Part shown: positions 36,401 to 48,191 of the stretch, piece by piece
Position numbering within the stretch: position 1 is the stretch's first letter
Layout: each line of letters opens with the position of its first letter
From: Solanum dulcamara
Taxonomy: Eukaryota; Streptophyta; Magnoliopsida; Solanales; Solanaceae
Direction of reading: 5' to 3'
Length of the DNA: 64,000 bases
NCBI RefSeq assembly: GCF_947179165.1
Contig: NC_077240.1
Span: forward strand, 30,800,001-30,864,000
Program-made: the position numbers and the translations under genes
Notes under the pieces: generated by a model
Database searches by the model: none
The model's input: the letters and a program-made list of their open reading frames with translations, nothing else
Told to the model about the DNA's origin: nothing

Positions 36401-37869
36401 AATATCTAATAAAGCTCAATCAAATTGGGAGATCGTACCCTACTTCAAAGTAGATCACGCGCGTTCTAAATTCTCTAATTTGAAGCATTCCACCTCCGAA
36501 TCACCTCTAATGGCCATCACACTAACAAAATATTGATCAACTCGTTAATACGGATTTTTTACACCAAAATTTTATTAATTGGAGATGGACCCAAAATAGG
36601 GTCTAAAATGGGATTCTGGGACCCACAGAAGTAATTCCGAAATCAACTCCGTAAAAAAGTTCATTTGATCTTACTAAACTTGTGTTCTAAAATATGACAC
36701 AAGTCGGTGCTCGAAAATGAAGAATTCAACCCATGCAATTATTTCACCATTAAAGCTTAAGAAGAGAGAGAGTGAAGAAACTAAAACAAAAAATACCTCA
36801 AACAGAGATCCCCAGACAATCCTCAAGACTCCAATGCATAGCCACGATCAACACAAATAACAAGTACTTTAAATCACCCATAGCGAAGCTCTAGAACTTG
36901 AGATATCAAAGTTTGAAGAAATAGAGGGATGACTGAAATTTAATTCTCATCAATGGTCACAAAAGCCAACAAATTATAGCTAAAGCGACCATCACTTTAG
37001 CCACACTTGGTCGCAAAAGTGACCCCCGCCTAGGAGGCGTTTGTCGCTAAAGCGATGAGTCGGTCTCTTTCGCGACACCCACCCCACTAATGCCTTTCGG
37101 AAAATCTGACTTTTGGTTGCTAAAGCAGCAGCTGCAAAAGCTAACTTTTAGTTGCTAAAGCGGCTGACTCAAAAGTCAACTTTTGGTCGCCAAAGTCAGG
37201 GCACTAGAAACCAGAAAAAAGGCTAAGTATCCCAAAACTTTGAACAAGCCCTCAGAAATCATTCGAAGTACAAACGACGCAAATCAAAAGTTTAAACAAC
37301 TTGTAAACAATATTTCATACTCAACCATGCAGTCGAAATTTCCATCCAATGTCATCTCAACTAAAAGTGGGTCCCATACCCAAGAGCCATTTTAAGCCAA
37401 AATCCATAAAGGGGCTTAGAATGATATCAGAAACCTCAAAACCCAAATGAAACGTTGTCCTAAGCTAGGGTTGACATTCTGAAGCTAACCACGCTGATGG
37501 AATTTCAATCCAAGCATGTACCAAGAATGTTGACAAAAGTCAAACTTTAGCCAAGGCTTAAAGGCTAAAATTTCTAATGGTTCAAACTCACATCGAAATC
37601 TTCGAGAATCGAGCCGACCATGCCACTAATCTAAAATGACCCTTCCAAAGCTGATGGAATCGTCATAATTCCATTCTGAAGTTGTTTTCCTGGAGTTTTA
37701 ACCAAAGTCAACTGTTCAAACTTTAAGAGCTCCAAAACACAAAAATGGGTATAAAACCCCTACGAAAGACCAAGAGATCGAACTATCAGTCCCAGTAGGG
37801 TCATTACAAAAAAGCTCTAAACACTAAAAACACCAGAAAATGGAGGAAATGACCTAGAGGGTCATTACA
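33500..37869 (-). repeat. Large minus-strand LTR, TGTAATGACC-type, containing a LINE fragment
   Basis: Right end ...AGAGGGTCATTACA at 37869 is the reverse complement of an LTR start related to that at 14872. A GAGTACCAAACGAATGGTAC box near 33730 matches the R-like region of the 14872 LTR in reverse, and GCTAAAGCGA-type words cluster at 36960-37200. Less the LINE (35455-36372) it is about 3.4 kb. The left end lacks a TG..CA terminus and seems truncated; the left limit is approximate and no target duplication can be confirmed (right flank ATTTT). No gag or pol was found inside. Confidence 0.75.
35455..36372 (+). mobile_element. 5'-truncated LINE 3' end with RNase H-like (RVT_3) domain
   Basis: An open frame at about 35470-35923 encodes an RNase H-like domain of the plant RVT_3 type: FATPLGIGSNKQA, a stop in place of Glu at about 35548-35550, then GITWCLQHGYNRVILESNSE, HVFREAKFPADTLS and the basic end RRKKLKRIKKPP. 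A 3' UTR-like stretch follows, ending in T-rich sequence and GGCCTGGGGTGTTGCTCAGC near 36370, a pattern I associate with Solanaceae LINE 3' ends. Known role of the family: RNase H activity in retrotransposition. Here only the extreme 3' part remains, so it is inactive. The exact left edge and target duplication are not resolved. Confidence 0.7.
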
Positions 37870-38473
37870 ATTTTCTTAAAAAAATACATCTTTTTATTAT
37901 TTTACGAGAAAAGACATAAAGTGACACATAAAGCTGTACAAATTTTCAAAAAAATACATTAACTATGCGGGCGTCTTATTAACCCCTAAATTTTTTTGAA
38001 TTGATGTTATTACATCATTTTTATCTACCTGGTATAAAGAGTGTGGGCAACCTAAAATAATGAATATAATTGTATTTTTACAAGTATTTTGTTATAAAAT
38101 ATATTTTCTTGTTTTGTTTTAACGTTTTTTTCTTATTATGTTTTCTTTGTCTTTCTTCTTTCTTATTCAAAAATTTATTATCATCTCTGTTGAAACTCCT
38201 CATTTTCAAAGTCACCATATGTACCACAACTCCACCTTCTTACTACTATTAATTTAACTCTCTTCAATTTTAAAAAGTTATCTAAATATTTTTTTATATT
38301 TCGAATAATTTGATAAATCCATTAAATTTCAAGATGATTAGAAGGTATCATTTAGGCTTTTTATCCGAATTTCAATCACATTTCTTCCAATTTTTGGGAA
38401 ATTCATTGACTCTTCAAATTATCATTTCTAATTTTGAAGTTATATGAAAAGGAGATAAATTAATTGATGATAC
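37870..38473. other. AT-rich sequence between two retroelements
   Basis: The first 35 bases (CTTAAAAAAATACATCTTTT) resemble 12766-12800, a possible continuation of the DUF3444 segment copy 2. The rest is AT-rich and unremarkable; the small plus ORF 38070-38252 is low complexity. It ends with GATAC (38469-38473), the target copy for the next element. Confidence 0.5.
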
Positions 38474-39051
38474 TCTAAAGATCTGTTTTGGTCGTTATGG
38501 AAAAATCAATAGTGAAAGAATTTGGGCCAGAAAAACTTTCATGTGATAATTTAAAATTTTCAAGTTAAATCTGTGTCAAATGAAATCTGAGTGATATAAG
38601 GTTTGGAAAGAAGGGTAAGTATAACATCATTACATTGGTCCCTTTGAGATTCATGATTTTGTGGGGGCCAGTGGCTTATAGATTAGCCTTTCTTCCTAGT
38701 TTGTGTGGAGTTCATCTAGTATTTCATGTATCTATGTTGAAAGAATACCATGGGGATAGATACTACATTATCAAGTGGGACTCGATATTATTGAACAAGG
38801 ATCTTCAGTATGAGGAGAAACCAGTTGCAATTCTTGATCATGATGTTCGGAAGTTGAGAACTAAAGAGATCAAATTAGTAAAATTACTATGGAAGTATTG
38901 TCTGTTTGAAGAATCTACTTAGGAAACTAAGAAGGACATGTGTGACAAGTATCCTCACTTGTTTGAGTATTCAGGTACTACTCTTTTCTTGACTTAACCC
39001 AGTTTTCTTGTTAATCACTCGAGGATGAGTGATGGATAAATTGGTATCTAT
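38474..39051 (+). mobile_element. Internally deleted gypsy element: LTR start fused to pol 3' end
   Basis: 38474-38598 matches the first about 125 bp of the LTR at 51120 (GATCTGTTTTGGTC..., GAAAGAATTTGGGCC). It then joins at AAGG/TTTGG to the integrase C-terminal/chromodomain-like region (38600-38995), equal to about 50670-51060. A shared AGGT at both parent sites fits a microhomology deletion of nearly a whole element. The pol remnant keeps FHVSMLKEYHGDRYYI and KPVAILDHDVRKLRTK motifs, with one TAG near 38920. The purine tract and the next LTR follow at 39052. GATAC precedes it. Confidence 0.8.
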
Positions 39052-39880
39052 TGTAATTGTCACGACCCAACCCTGTGGGCCGCGACTGGGGCCCGACCTG
39101 GACCTCCATACACGTATCTATCAGCTATAGTCAAGTTGAACCGTGTGTGATGTGATACTATACCCAAAAATCTTGATGGGTTAAAACTTTTTCATATACT
39201 TGTAGCCTCTTTCACCTATATCATAACATGAAAGGGCACGCAAGCCGACAAGGCTGCCATAACATAATAACATCTACAACATGTCGTATAGGCACAATTG
39301 AGACAACTTACACTTAACCCACATATACGTGACTATAGACCTCTAAGAATAAAAACAATATATGGTGGGATAGGGACCCTGCCGTACCCTGAATAAATAA
39401 ACATATACATCGCAGAACTAGTACCCAAAAGCTAGGCTCTGGAATAGTGGAGCACTTCCAACGTAGTTAAGCGGAAATCCTAAGCTGGCGGATCTCTGAA
39501 ATGAACATTTGTACCTGCGGGCATGAAATGCAGCCCCCCGAAGAAAGGGGGATCAGTACGATATATGTACTGAGTAGATAAAGCATAACATAACATAACT
39601 GAGCTAACAACTGAAGTAGGAATGCAGGAAACAAGTATAACAGTTAACAAATTTCTCTACCTGCATTTTATGACATGAGGGCATGTATATCTTCCTTACA
39701 TATCATACCTGGCCCGCTGTGGGAATTGGTGCCACAAATGTATCACTATATTTCCATATACATGCCTATAGACTATACCCGACCCTTTAGTGAGGGACTG
39801 GGTGAAATGAGTACTGTACATTCATATCGTACCATCATCATATGATTATATCATCATATCTTACTATTATATGGGTCATA

Positions 39881-40105
39881 CCGTACCCGGCCCATTATGG
39901 AATTCGGTGTCATAATCATGTTATCATATACCGTACCCAACCCATTATGGGACTCGGTGTCATAATCATCATATACTGTATCCAGCCCATTATGGGATTC
40001 GGTGTCATAATCATCATATACCATACCTGACCCATTATGGGACTCGGTGTCATAATCATCATATACCATACCCGGCCCATTATGGGACTTGATGTCATAA
40101 TAAAC
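39881..40105 (+). repeat. 45-bp minisatellite inside the solo LTR
   Basis: Five units (starts about 39881, 39931, 39976, 40021, 40066) sharing CCCATTATGGGA, a palindrome, and TCGGTGTCATAATCATCATA. The open frames across it are artefacts of the repeat period being a multiple of three. Confidence 0.93.
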
Positions 40106-40299
40106 CATACATAGGTAGATCATTACCTGAGACTCACTAAGGTAATCCTACAGAACTATCGTTCGTGGATCAAAATACCAATCATCTCAGGTGCCCTTTT
40201 AGGTACCATAAGGGCTATATTAAATAAAGTCTCAAGAATCATAGATATATATTAAGGTAATGCCAACCAGCTTAAGACATCAGAGACATCTTTCATCCC

Positions 40300-41110
40300 T
40301 GAGTCTTTAGAAATAGGAGCTTTACATCATACTATAAATCGACATATAGACGGTTTAGGGAAGGTAGCTCAACTACTTTTAAGAGTTTGACACCCAAAAG
40401 TGAGTAAGAGACATGAATCACATTCAGAGCTGAAGAATAGAATTACTCTAGAGCTCATGTCATATATCATCTATCTTTAAGCCAGGTCTAAAGAAATAAG
40501 GGATAGGCTTTACATATCTATCACTTCCCATCCTATAGGACTTGGAGAGAAAATAACTCAACTATTGTGGGAGTTCTAGTATCCTGAGGTGGATAAGAAT
40601 CAGGAAGTATGCTCGGGGCTTTATGCATGGGATTATCCCCAACTTGCATACACATATATACACATTGCACTTCTATCAAGGATATGCCAAGAGGAAAGAG
40701 ATAGCTTTACATACCCTCTACTTTTCAACATCTAGGAGACAGTGGGAGGCACTAACTCAATTAGCATAGAAGCTCTCACTTCAAGAAGTAGGTAGGGGTC
40801 ATGAAACATATTCGGAGCTTTATGACTAGGTTTGTCCCCACATCTCATATACACATTATACTTAAGACTAAGACATGCCAAAAGAAAAGAAAGATAGCTT
40901 CACATACTTACTGCTTGTCATTACTTGGAAGACTTGAGGAGCAACAACTCAATTATCGTAAGACTTTCAACATCAAGAAGTGGACAAAATTTATGAACCA
41001 TACTTGGAGTTTTATGAGTGGAATTATCCCCATATTTTGTATACAAATCATTCATAACTTATATCTATGACATGCCAAAAGAAAAGGAGAATAGCTCTAC
41101 ATGCCTCGTA
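40300..41110 (+). repeat. About 190-bp tandem repeat inside the solo LTR
   Basis: Each unit has GACATGCCAAAAGAAAAG followed by ATAGCTTTACAT; TTTACAT or variants fall at about 40324, 40510, 40710, 40908 and 41096. Copies are well diverged. Unit length resembles that of the 200-bp array in the LTR at 2890, but the sequences are unrelated. Confidence 0.75.
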
Positions 41111-44100
41111 TCGATTGCTTTTAACTCGGCTTGTCTCGTCGTCCTACGAGCCTATTTAATATGAAGATAATACTAATATTAATAATCTTTAACTTTTAAA
41201 CTTCTAAATCCAAAACCAAATACCCATAAGAATCAATTCCTTATTCACCTTTCTCGACTAGTCTCGACTAGCCTATTAGTTAGTTATGAAGTTAACGGAA
41301 TTCGGACAGCATCTCCACTATAACTTGACCTATCAAAAATTATGTTTTAACCCCCAAACCTTAGCAGCCATAAAAACCACAACAACCAGCAGCTATAAAA
41401 TATTGAAATACCACAATACGATGCAATATAAGTTCCAAACAACTCGCCCAAAACTACGATACCAAAAGGGTTTTTAATCTCTATTTCATAAAATCTTTAA
41501 CTCTACAAAATGGAGGGTCGTGTGGCTGCAAACAGAAGCACCCATGAACTATTTAGACCATTTTTCCATCCCTGAAACACATAATAAAAGCACCTGCAAG
41601 CACAACACAACCACCACAACACCCTACTCGACTTCGGTTTAGCCATAAGGACTTCAATTTAGATTATTTCTAACATCAAGCATATCTATGACATTTTCAT
41701 ATTTAAAGACACATATATGACTTTTAATACACTCCATAACAATACCATAAACTCCAAATTGAAAGGAGAGACCTAACCTTACCCGAAATTGGCCAAAGCT
41801 TGCCAAAATTGCCTCAGAAGTTCTCTAGTTGCGACTGAAATGTCGTGGCTATTTGCTATCCGTTTGGTGATTCTACAAACCTTAAATTTACATTATTAAC
41901 ACCCTAATAACATTTCCAAACCCTTACCAAAATATGGGAGAAGAAAACCAAGCCATACCTAAACAAACGGCTTCCCAAACTTGCTGAAAATTAACTTCAG
42001 AAACTCCTTTACGCAGCTGAGCTTTGGTGGCTGTTTGCAGCCCTATATTTCTTCCCCAAATAGTTAGTTTATGTAATTAACACCTCTAATTATTCATGAA
42101 TACCTTAGATAATTAATTGATGAAACAAAATCGGGACTTACCTTCCACTTTGGCCAAAGCCGTCGCCCCTCTCTCTTAACCTCTTAGGGTTTCTCTTTTT
42201 ATTTATTTTATTCTAAGTGCTGAAATAAGATATGTACAGCATGTAGTACATATTTACACCTCCTTAAGAGGTGACACATGGCAGCCCCCTAGGGCGCCAC
42301 CTCAATCATGCATCCAATCTAAAGCTGCCACATGGCAGCATGGGCCCACCCAAGCTGCTGCATCACCTACTTGACCCTAAGTAGGTGCATCACCTGCTTG
42401 TCCAAGTATGTGCATCACCTACTTGCCTTGAGTAGGCACGTCGTCTCCTTATTTCTCTTCTGCGGGTTCGTAATCTCATCTTATTTTAAGAGCCTACGTA
42501 TTCCTTGCTACTTAAGCTCGATGTGTACTCAAGTAGCTTAGTTATATAAGACATCCGAGTCTGTAGCTTACGCAAGCAAGTCGAGTCTTACGACCCATTA
42601 CTTGTCTTCCAACTCCTTTCGGATTCTTATAACCCTCTTTCCAATCTTCTCTCTTATGGGGTATCTCATTCTCCTTTTCTTAGAGTTACTTGATAGCATC
42701 ATAGATTATACGGCTTACATGATCACTTCTAAGAAGCTTAATGACATTCCAGGCTCAAGAGTGTGGGGTGTAACAGTAATGATCTGTTTGATCATTATGG
42801 GAAAACCAATAGTGAAACAATTTGGGCCAGAAAAATATTTCATGTGGTAACTTAAAAATTTTCAGGCTAGGTCAGTCTCAGATGAAATGTTAGTGATGTG
42901 AGGTCTAGGGTAATCTGGGAATAGGTTGGGGTTAATATCTAAGCTTGTATTTGATTTTATAATAATTAAGGCGTTAATGAGTTTGTAGGATTTTTCGACA
43001 GTAAATTCAGATGAGTAGAACTCCTGATATCGAAGTTGATGTGAAAAGGTTATTTTGGAATGTCAAAATTTGAGGTTGTGTTCCGAAATGGGAGTTCGGA
43101 GGATAATTTCTAAGATTTGTCTCCGTGCAAGATGTTATGGAGAGAGTAATTCCACTATGGCAAGTCCTGTATAATGGGTTTGAGGGATCTATAGAGGGAC
43201 AATCACAAAATTAATAGGAGAAAGTCCCAGAATTATTTATATTTCTGTAATTTCATTCTTGGGAAAACATGAGGTGACTTAGGGTTATTTTTCTTCGGTT
43301 TTCCACCAACTCTAGTGCAAAAGGTAAGTTAATTACTCATCTAACTTATGTTTTTGTTCTTAGACTTTAGAATCAATAGGGATTATCTTAGGGAAGGATT
43401 CTTGACTTGAAATTAATGATGGAAAAAACCCTAATTGGGTGATATGATAATGAAATTGGCCAAGGATTAGGATTTGGTTATAATACAAGTATTTTTAGGC
43501 CATTTTTCATTGATTATTGTATTTTGTAATTATTTTAGATGAAGAACAAGCCAAGACACTTCAAAAAGAAAAAACTTAGGTTATTTAGAGCATTCAGGCT
43601 TGATCTAGGTAGGTGATGGTTGTTTTTTTCTCGTTTATGTTATATGTGCTTGTTAAATGTTTCATTTAGTATTAAATTCATGGTATATGATTAGGAAAAA
43701 ATAATGAACATGAGTTGAAATGATAATTGTGATCAAATCGCATGCAATAAATGTTTTACCTAGCTGTCCGAGTGTGATTGCTATTTATTATGATTGTGAT
43801 TGTGATATGTGATTTCTTGGGATTGAATATTATGTCGGTACATTAATATTTTGGGTTAGGGTTACATTACACAACTGAATTGATTGTTATATTGTGATTA
43901 TCATGTTTATTGTGTGAACTGATCAAGTTGAGGATCGAGAGTCCGAGTGTTGCTATATTTGGATGAAATTGTGCATCATCTATTTTATTGTATTGTGGTT
44001 GCCCATTCATATTTCATATACCTAGAATTAGTTGTGTGATCCTACTAGAACACTATATTTTTGTACTAATTCTGTACGTGCTCTATTTTTGTTGAGTAGA

Positions 44101-44507
44101 GGGTATATTCCGATAGCTATTGAAAGACCTCAACTGTGAGATTACATCTACTTGAATCCAAGGGTGAACCATTTGTTCAAGCTGCCATGAATTACTCTTA
44201 GTTTTTTTTCCATCTTTTCGTCCACGGGCATTCAAACATTTAGTTTATTATTTTTTAATGGACTTGCATCCTTTTATTTCTAGACTTCAATAGAATTTTG
44301 GTATAATGACTTTCAGATTATAAGGAGTTTATTTTTGCAGCATTTATTTTATATTTGGATTGAGTTTATGAGAACTCAACTTTTTAACTATTTTTACTTG
44401 TCTAAATGCATGATTGGTGTACTTAGTTGTTTTAGTTGGGTTAGAAAATGATTCTCCCACCGGAGAGTTAGTGTAGGTGTCACTCACAGTGAGTCAAGAT
44501 CATGAAA

Positions 44508-44736
44508 GATACCTTTAAAATTTTGAATTTGCTTAAAAAATAGTGACTTTTGTTATTACTAACTCAAACAAGTCTAGAAAATAATATGATTTTTTTATTA
44601 AGAAAAATCATTTAGAAAAAAGAAAGTTGGCTGAAAAGAAGAAAAAAAAGGAAAGAAAGTGGGAGAAAGGCTTGTCTTTAATGTGGGGGTGGAGGTAAGG
44701 GTAAGAGGTGAATAATAGAAAGAAGAAAGAAAGAAA
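44508..44736 (+). repeat. Flank copy 1 (matches 52796 onward)
   Basis: Begins GATAC right after the LTR end, then runs A/G-rich (GAAAGTTGGCTGAAAAG, GTGGAGGTAAGGGTAAGAGG). The same order follows the second LTR at 52796. It is either duplicated host flank or an unrecognised internal leader. It ends at AAAGAAAATG, where gag-like sequence begins. Confidence 0.65.
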
Positions 44737-45930
44737 ATGTTGGCATTTCTGAGTGAGTTGACAGGCACTAAAGCCACACCCAATGTTCCTACTCTTCATG
44801 CTCAAGATACTCAGTTGTTTGCTACTACAACCCCTGGAATGGGGGAAAATTTAGGTACTGATGCTTTATTTCTTCATTTAATGGGTCCGAAGCCTTTAAT
44901 GGGTCTAGAGATGATGGACACTGAGCTTGAGATGTTGGCCAAGTTCTTAAAGTTAAAGTCGCCACTGTTTCACAGGTTCGAGAATGAGAATGCTTTTGAG
45001 TTCATCTTGGATTGTTATTGAAGAATGCATAAGTTGGGCATCGTGCAGTAGCATGGGGTTGACTTTATGACATTTCAGCTGTAAGGAGAAGATAAGCAGT
45101 GGTGGAGAGCTTATGTAGAGTGTTGTTCATCAATTCTGTCGCTCTTGACTTGGACTCAGTTTCACGCGCTATTTCTTGATAAGTACATCCCTTGTACTTT
45201 GAGAGACTGGAAGAAGGATGAGTTTCTAGCTCTTGAACACGGTAGTATGATAGTGTTAGCCTATGAGGCTAAGTTCTATGCCTTATCTCTTTTTTCCACT
45301 CAACTTTTAAACACTGAGGAAGAGAGGATCCGTTTGTATATTAAAGGACTGAACACCGACTTATAAGTATTATCTGTGCATCTGACTTTTGCATGAAAGA
45401 GATTCAATGAGGTGTCAATTATGTTAAGAAGAATAAAGGATTTTGACAGGATGGGTAGGCCAAGGCTTTGGCTAAGAAGCCCAATAATGTGGAAAACTAA
45501 AGTGGTTCTCACTCCAGGGGTTCGGGGTCAGCAGATATATTCAGCCTGTCCGATCCAATTAGTCATGCTCACTTTTATGAATTGTTATTCAGGTGTTTCA
45601 CCATAGACTTTGACTTAGGGTGGTCAAAGAGTCTCTTACTCATCAGCTTGGAGGATATCCCTTGACCATGCATGTATTAATTATGGAGAGTAGAGACACT
45701 TTAGAAGGAAATGCCCTTACCCACGAATAATTGACCAGATGCAGTAGTAGAAAAAGGTAGTGGAATCGATGGGCGGAGGTAATAATGGTAAAGGACATCA
45801 ACAAGATAGGCGAGGAGGAAATCAAAGAGTCCGTGGAGGCTAAGAAAATAGTAATGCCGATAGAAGAGTTATGCATTCGGGTAGAAAGATTGCTCCTAAT
45901 GATGATAAAGCACAGTGTTATGCCTTTTAG
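44737..45930 (+). pseudogene. Decayed gag, 5' end missing
   Basis: Open parts 44737-45021 and 45145-45366 with interruptions form one gag: a Gly/Pro/Thr-rich beginning, the MLAKFLKLK...PLFHRFENEN motif, RMHKLGIV and VDFMTFQL, WWRAYVECC, LTWTQFHALFLDKYIP, then the DEFLALEHGSM and AYEAKFYALS motifs. A zinc knuckle near 45675-45720 has lost residues to stop and Tyr codons. Stops fall at 45019 (TGA), 45364 (TAA) and others. No 5' LTR or primer site precedes it. Confidence 0.8.
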
Positions 45931-46529
45931 AGTAAGAATTAGGCTGAAGCACCTGATGCAGTGATCACAGGTACTATTTTTGTCTATGATCGAATGGCTA
46001 TTATTTTGTTTGATTTGGGTTTTACCTATTCCTACATATCTGTTTAGTTTGCTTTGAGTCTTGACTTGATGTGTGATATATTCTTGATGTCCCTGTTCAT
46101 GTGTTTACCCTGGTCGGACAGTCTATAGTTTTTACCCATATGTATCTTTTGTGCCTTGTTTTATTTGTGGATTTCCATACTTGGTGGATCTGATCATTTT
46201 GGATATGGTGGATTTTGATGTGATTTAAGAATGACTTGGATTTCTCCCTATAATATTATGCTTAACTATAATGCTAAGACTGTGATTCTAGAGATCTCGG
46301 GTAGGGAAAGATTGGAGTGAAAAGTGGTGTACAAGCCTAAGCAAGTAAATACCATATCCTTTATTTGGTCTAGAAGACTAGTGGGGCAGGGTTGTTTGGC
46401 TCATCTTAGGGAAGTTAACGCAGAGTCCCCTTCCATTGAGTTTATCCTTGTAGTTTTAGAGTTTAAGGAGGTTGTCCCAACAAATTTGCCCAATATGCCT
46501 CCAGATGGGATATAGACTTTTGTATTATC
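45931..46529 (+). pseudogene. Protease and pre-RT linker remnant
   Basis: Contains ITGTIFVYDRMAIILFDLGFTYSYIS, with the active-site DSGS/DPGS replaced by DLGF, then a VDFDV-like motif (about 46210-46240) and the linker RRLVGQGCLAHLREVNAESPS ending PNLPNMPPDG (46324-46515). It is interrupted at 46529/46530 by an insertion; the linker resumes at 48192. Confidence 0.75.
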
Positions 46530-48191
46530 TTAAAGACAGGAAGTTGATGTATCGTATATTTATGACAGTTTCAACGCGCAAAACGGTAGATTAGTGTGCG
46601 TTGAAAGCATATTTTAGTAGATATGATATGTGTTTTATTTGTTTTTCAAGATATTAGAGTCGCGTGTGGTTTTTGGATTGATTGACAAGTTGCTGCAAAA
46701 AACTGGCTAAGTGTGGGTTCACGTGAGCTTTCACAGATCGTGGACTAGTGAAAACTCCATGGTAGGGCCTTGTGAAAAGCATGCTAAAGATGTGTTGAAG
46801 AAATTATGTAAAGTTCACTCCCACAACACCCTTCATGGGGCATGGAGGTTTGCACGATCCGTGAAAGGTGTATGTAAATAGTGAGCTAAAACTGGATCCA
46901 GGGAAGTGTTAAGGAAGACTCCATGAGCCCAATCACGGGTTATTCACAGTTTTATGGCTCGTGAATAGTGCCCTTGAAGAAAACACAGAAATTCAAAGGA
47001 AAAGTTAAAGTAAATGTCAACGATACAGGTCACGGACCGTGGTGTCCTGAATGGACCATGAAAGATACATGTGAAGATGCTATCCATGCAGCAGATCTTC
47101 AAAGGAGATGACCACGACTGCGTACCATAGAGCGTGAATAGCTCCATGGCTCATGAATTGTCATCGTGACATACGCCGACTCGAATTTCCAAGTTGGTTT
47201 AGGATTAGGTTTTATAATTCTATAAATACTCGAACTCAATATATTTTGAGGGTTATGCAGTTATTATATTTTTAGACCATCATTGTGAACCTATTAAGAA
47301 TATACTCTACTACCTTTTGAGATTGACTCTTGAAATATAATTTTGGTTTTAATTCTTGATTCATGGTTCGTGTGTTTGATTCAAGGTTTAATTTTTTTAT
47401 TTGTGTATGTATTGATTCATGCATTCTACACAAATTCTTGTTTTTTTACTTAAAATTATGAGTATCTAAGCCCACAACTAGGGTTGTGGTAACCATGACG
47501 AATTAACTAGAATAGGAACACGTAGGATTGATATTCATGATTTGATTTTGCATGTATTGTGATTTCTTTATTTAAAAGTCTTTATTAGTGAGTGTACGCA
47601 TTAAGAACCTGCATGTATTCATTTTTTGCCCGGGAGGGAGGTAGTTAGTAGGAAAAGACTATCACAATAGTAATTCGAAGAGTCTGGCTTCGATAGATGC
47701 GATAAACTTCATCTAAGTTACTTGGAGACCAGAAGGAGATAGTACTCTGAGAACTAGAATGAGGTTTAGGAAATCATATATTCTGAGACCAGGAGAAGAT
47801 GAATGATATACGTCTAAGAAGGACCAGGAGGTGAATTAGATGTTACATAACTCGTTAAATTTTGCATGCAACACATTGAATGATATCATGACTACGAGTT
47901 GTCTATTAAGTTACATGTCATGGGAAATACAATCCTAGCTAAATTCTCATATTGTTCACAATGTAATTGTTAGTTACTTCACTAAAACATCATTAAATGT
48001 TACTCAATAAAACAACAAAACCCCCCATTTTACTTTATGCATCATTATTTTCGGGAAGTAGCTACTACAACTAACTAGTGATAGCTAATAGATTTGTTTT
48101 AACCTATTCCTTGTGGGTTCGACACTGACTATTAGTTGAGTAAAATATACTCCTAATGATCATCTATATTTCTTTAGAGAGGTGTAATTGA
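46530..48191 (+). mobile_element. 1.66 kb insertion inside pol, unclassified, LTR-like
   Basis: The octamer GTATTATC occurs at 46522-46529 and again at 48192-48199, bracketing this segment; the pol linker reads on across the pair. The ends (TTAAAGACAGG and GTGTAATTGA) are not clear inverted repeats and not TG..CA. It has no long ORF. Content looks LTR-like: TCTATAAATACTCG (TATA type) near 47220, then a leader ending CCTTGTGGGTTCGACACTGA near 48110, a style seen in some long plant gypsy LTRs, and ACGGACCGTGG-type words at 47030. It could be a solo LTR with eroded ends, or a DNA element with an 8-bp duplication. Confidence 0.55.

Larger units (their letters stand above)
39058..42775 (-). mobile_element. 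Solo LTR of 3.7 kb (minus) with target duplication GTAAT
   Basis: Left TGTCACGACCCAACCC at 39058; right ...GTGGGGTGTAACA at 42775 (reverse complement TGTTACACCCC). GTAAT at 39053-39057 and 42776-42780 match exactly and the target is continuous in the homologous site 51120-51140. No gag or pol inside. It contains a 45-bp minisatellite, a 190-bp tandem region and a palindrome-word cluster near 42290-42440 (AAGTAGGTGCATCACC and variants). Long for a solo LTR, but large LTRs are known in plant gypsy elements. Boundaries are secure. Confidence 0.92.
39052..44507 (+). repeat. LTR of the gypsy locus, split by a solo LTR
   Basis: 39052-39057 (TGTAAT) plus 42781-44507 give an LTR of about 1.73 kb; its partner is 51120-52795. 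Shared boxes include GAAACAATTTGGGCCAG, TTTTCCACCAACTCTAGTGC and TGATTCTCCCACC. The end ...GATCATGAAA is followed by GATAC, not by a primer site, so it behaves as a terminal 3' LTR. Confidence 0.82.

Noticed and set aside
37870..37905. Continuation of the DUF3444 segment copy 2 beyond the large LTR
   Set aside because: Only about 35 bases resemble 12766-12800 and they are low complexity; mentioned but not claimed.
39881..40105. Regular repeats with a palindromic core, superficially like a CRISPR array
   Set aside because: Units are contiguous with near-constant sequence and no unique spacers, and the host is a plant; it is a minisatellite.
39854..40123. Open frames of repeated peptides (SHNG, PIMG types) resembling a repeat protein
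   Set aside because: Produced by the 45-bp minisatellite, a multiple of three, so frames stay open on both strands; no start context or homology.
44508..44736. Possible 5' leader and primer site between LTR and gag
   Set aside because: No TGGTATC-like primer site is present and the same sequence follows the second LTR, so it is better read as duplicated flank; left open as an alternative.
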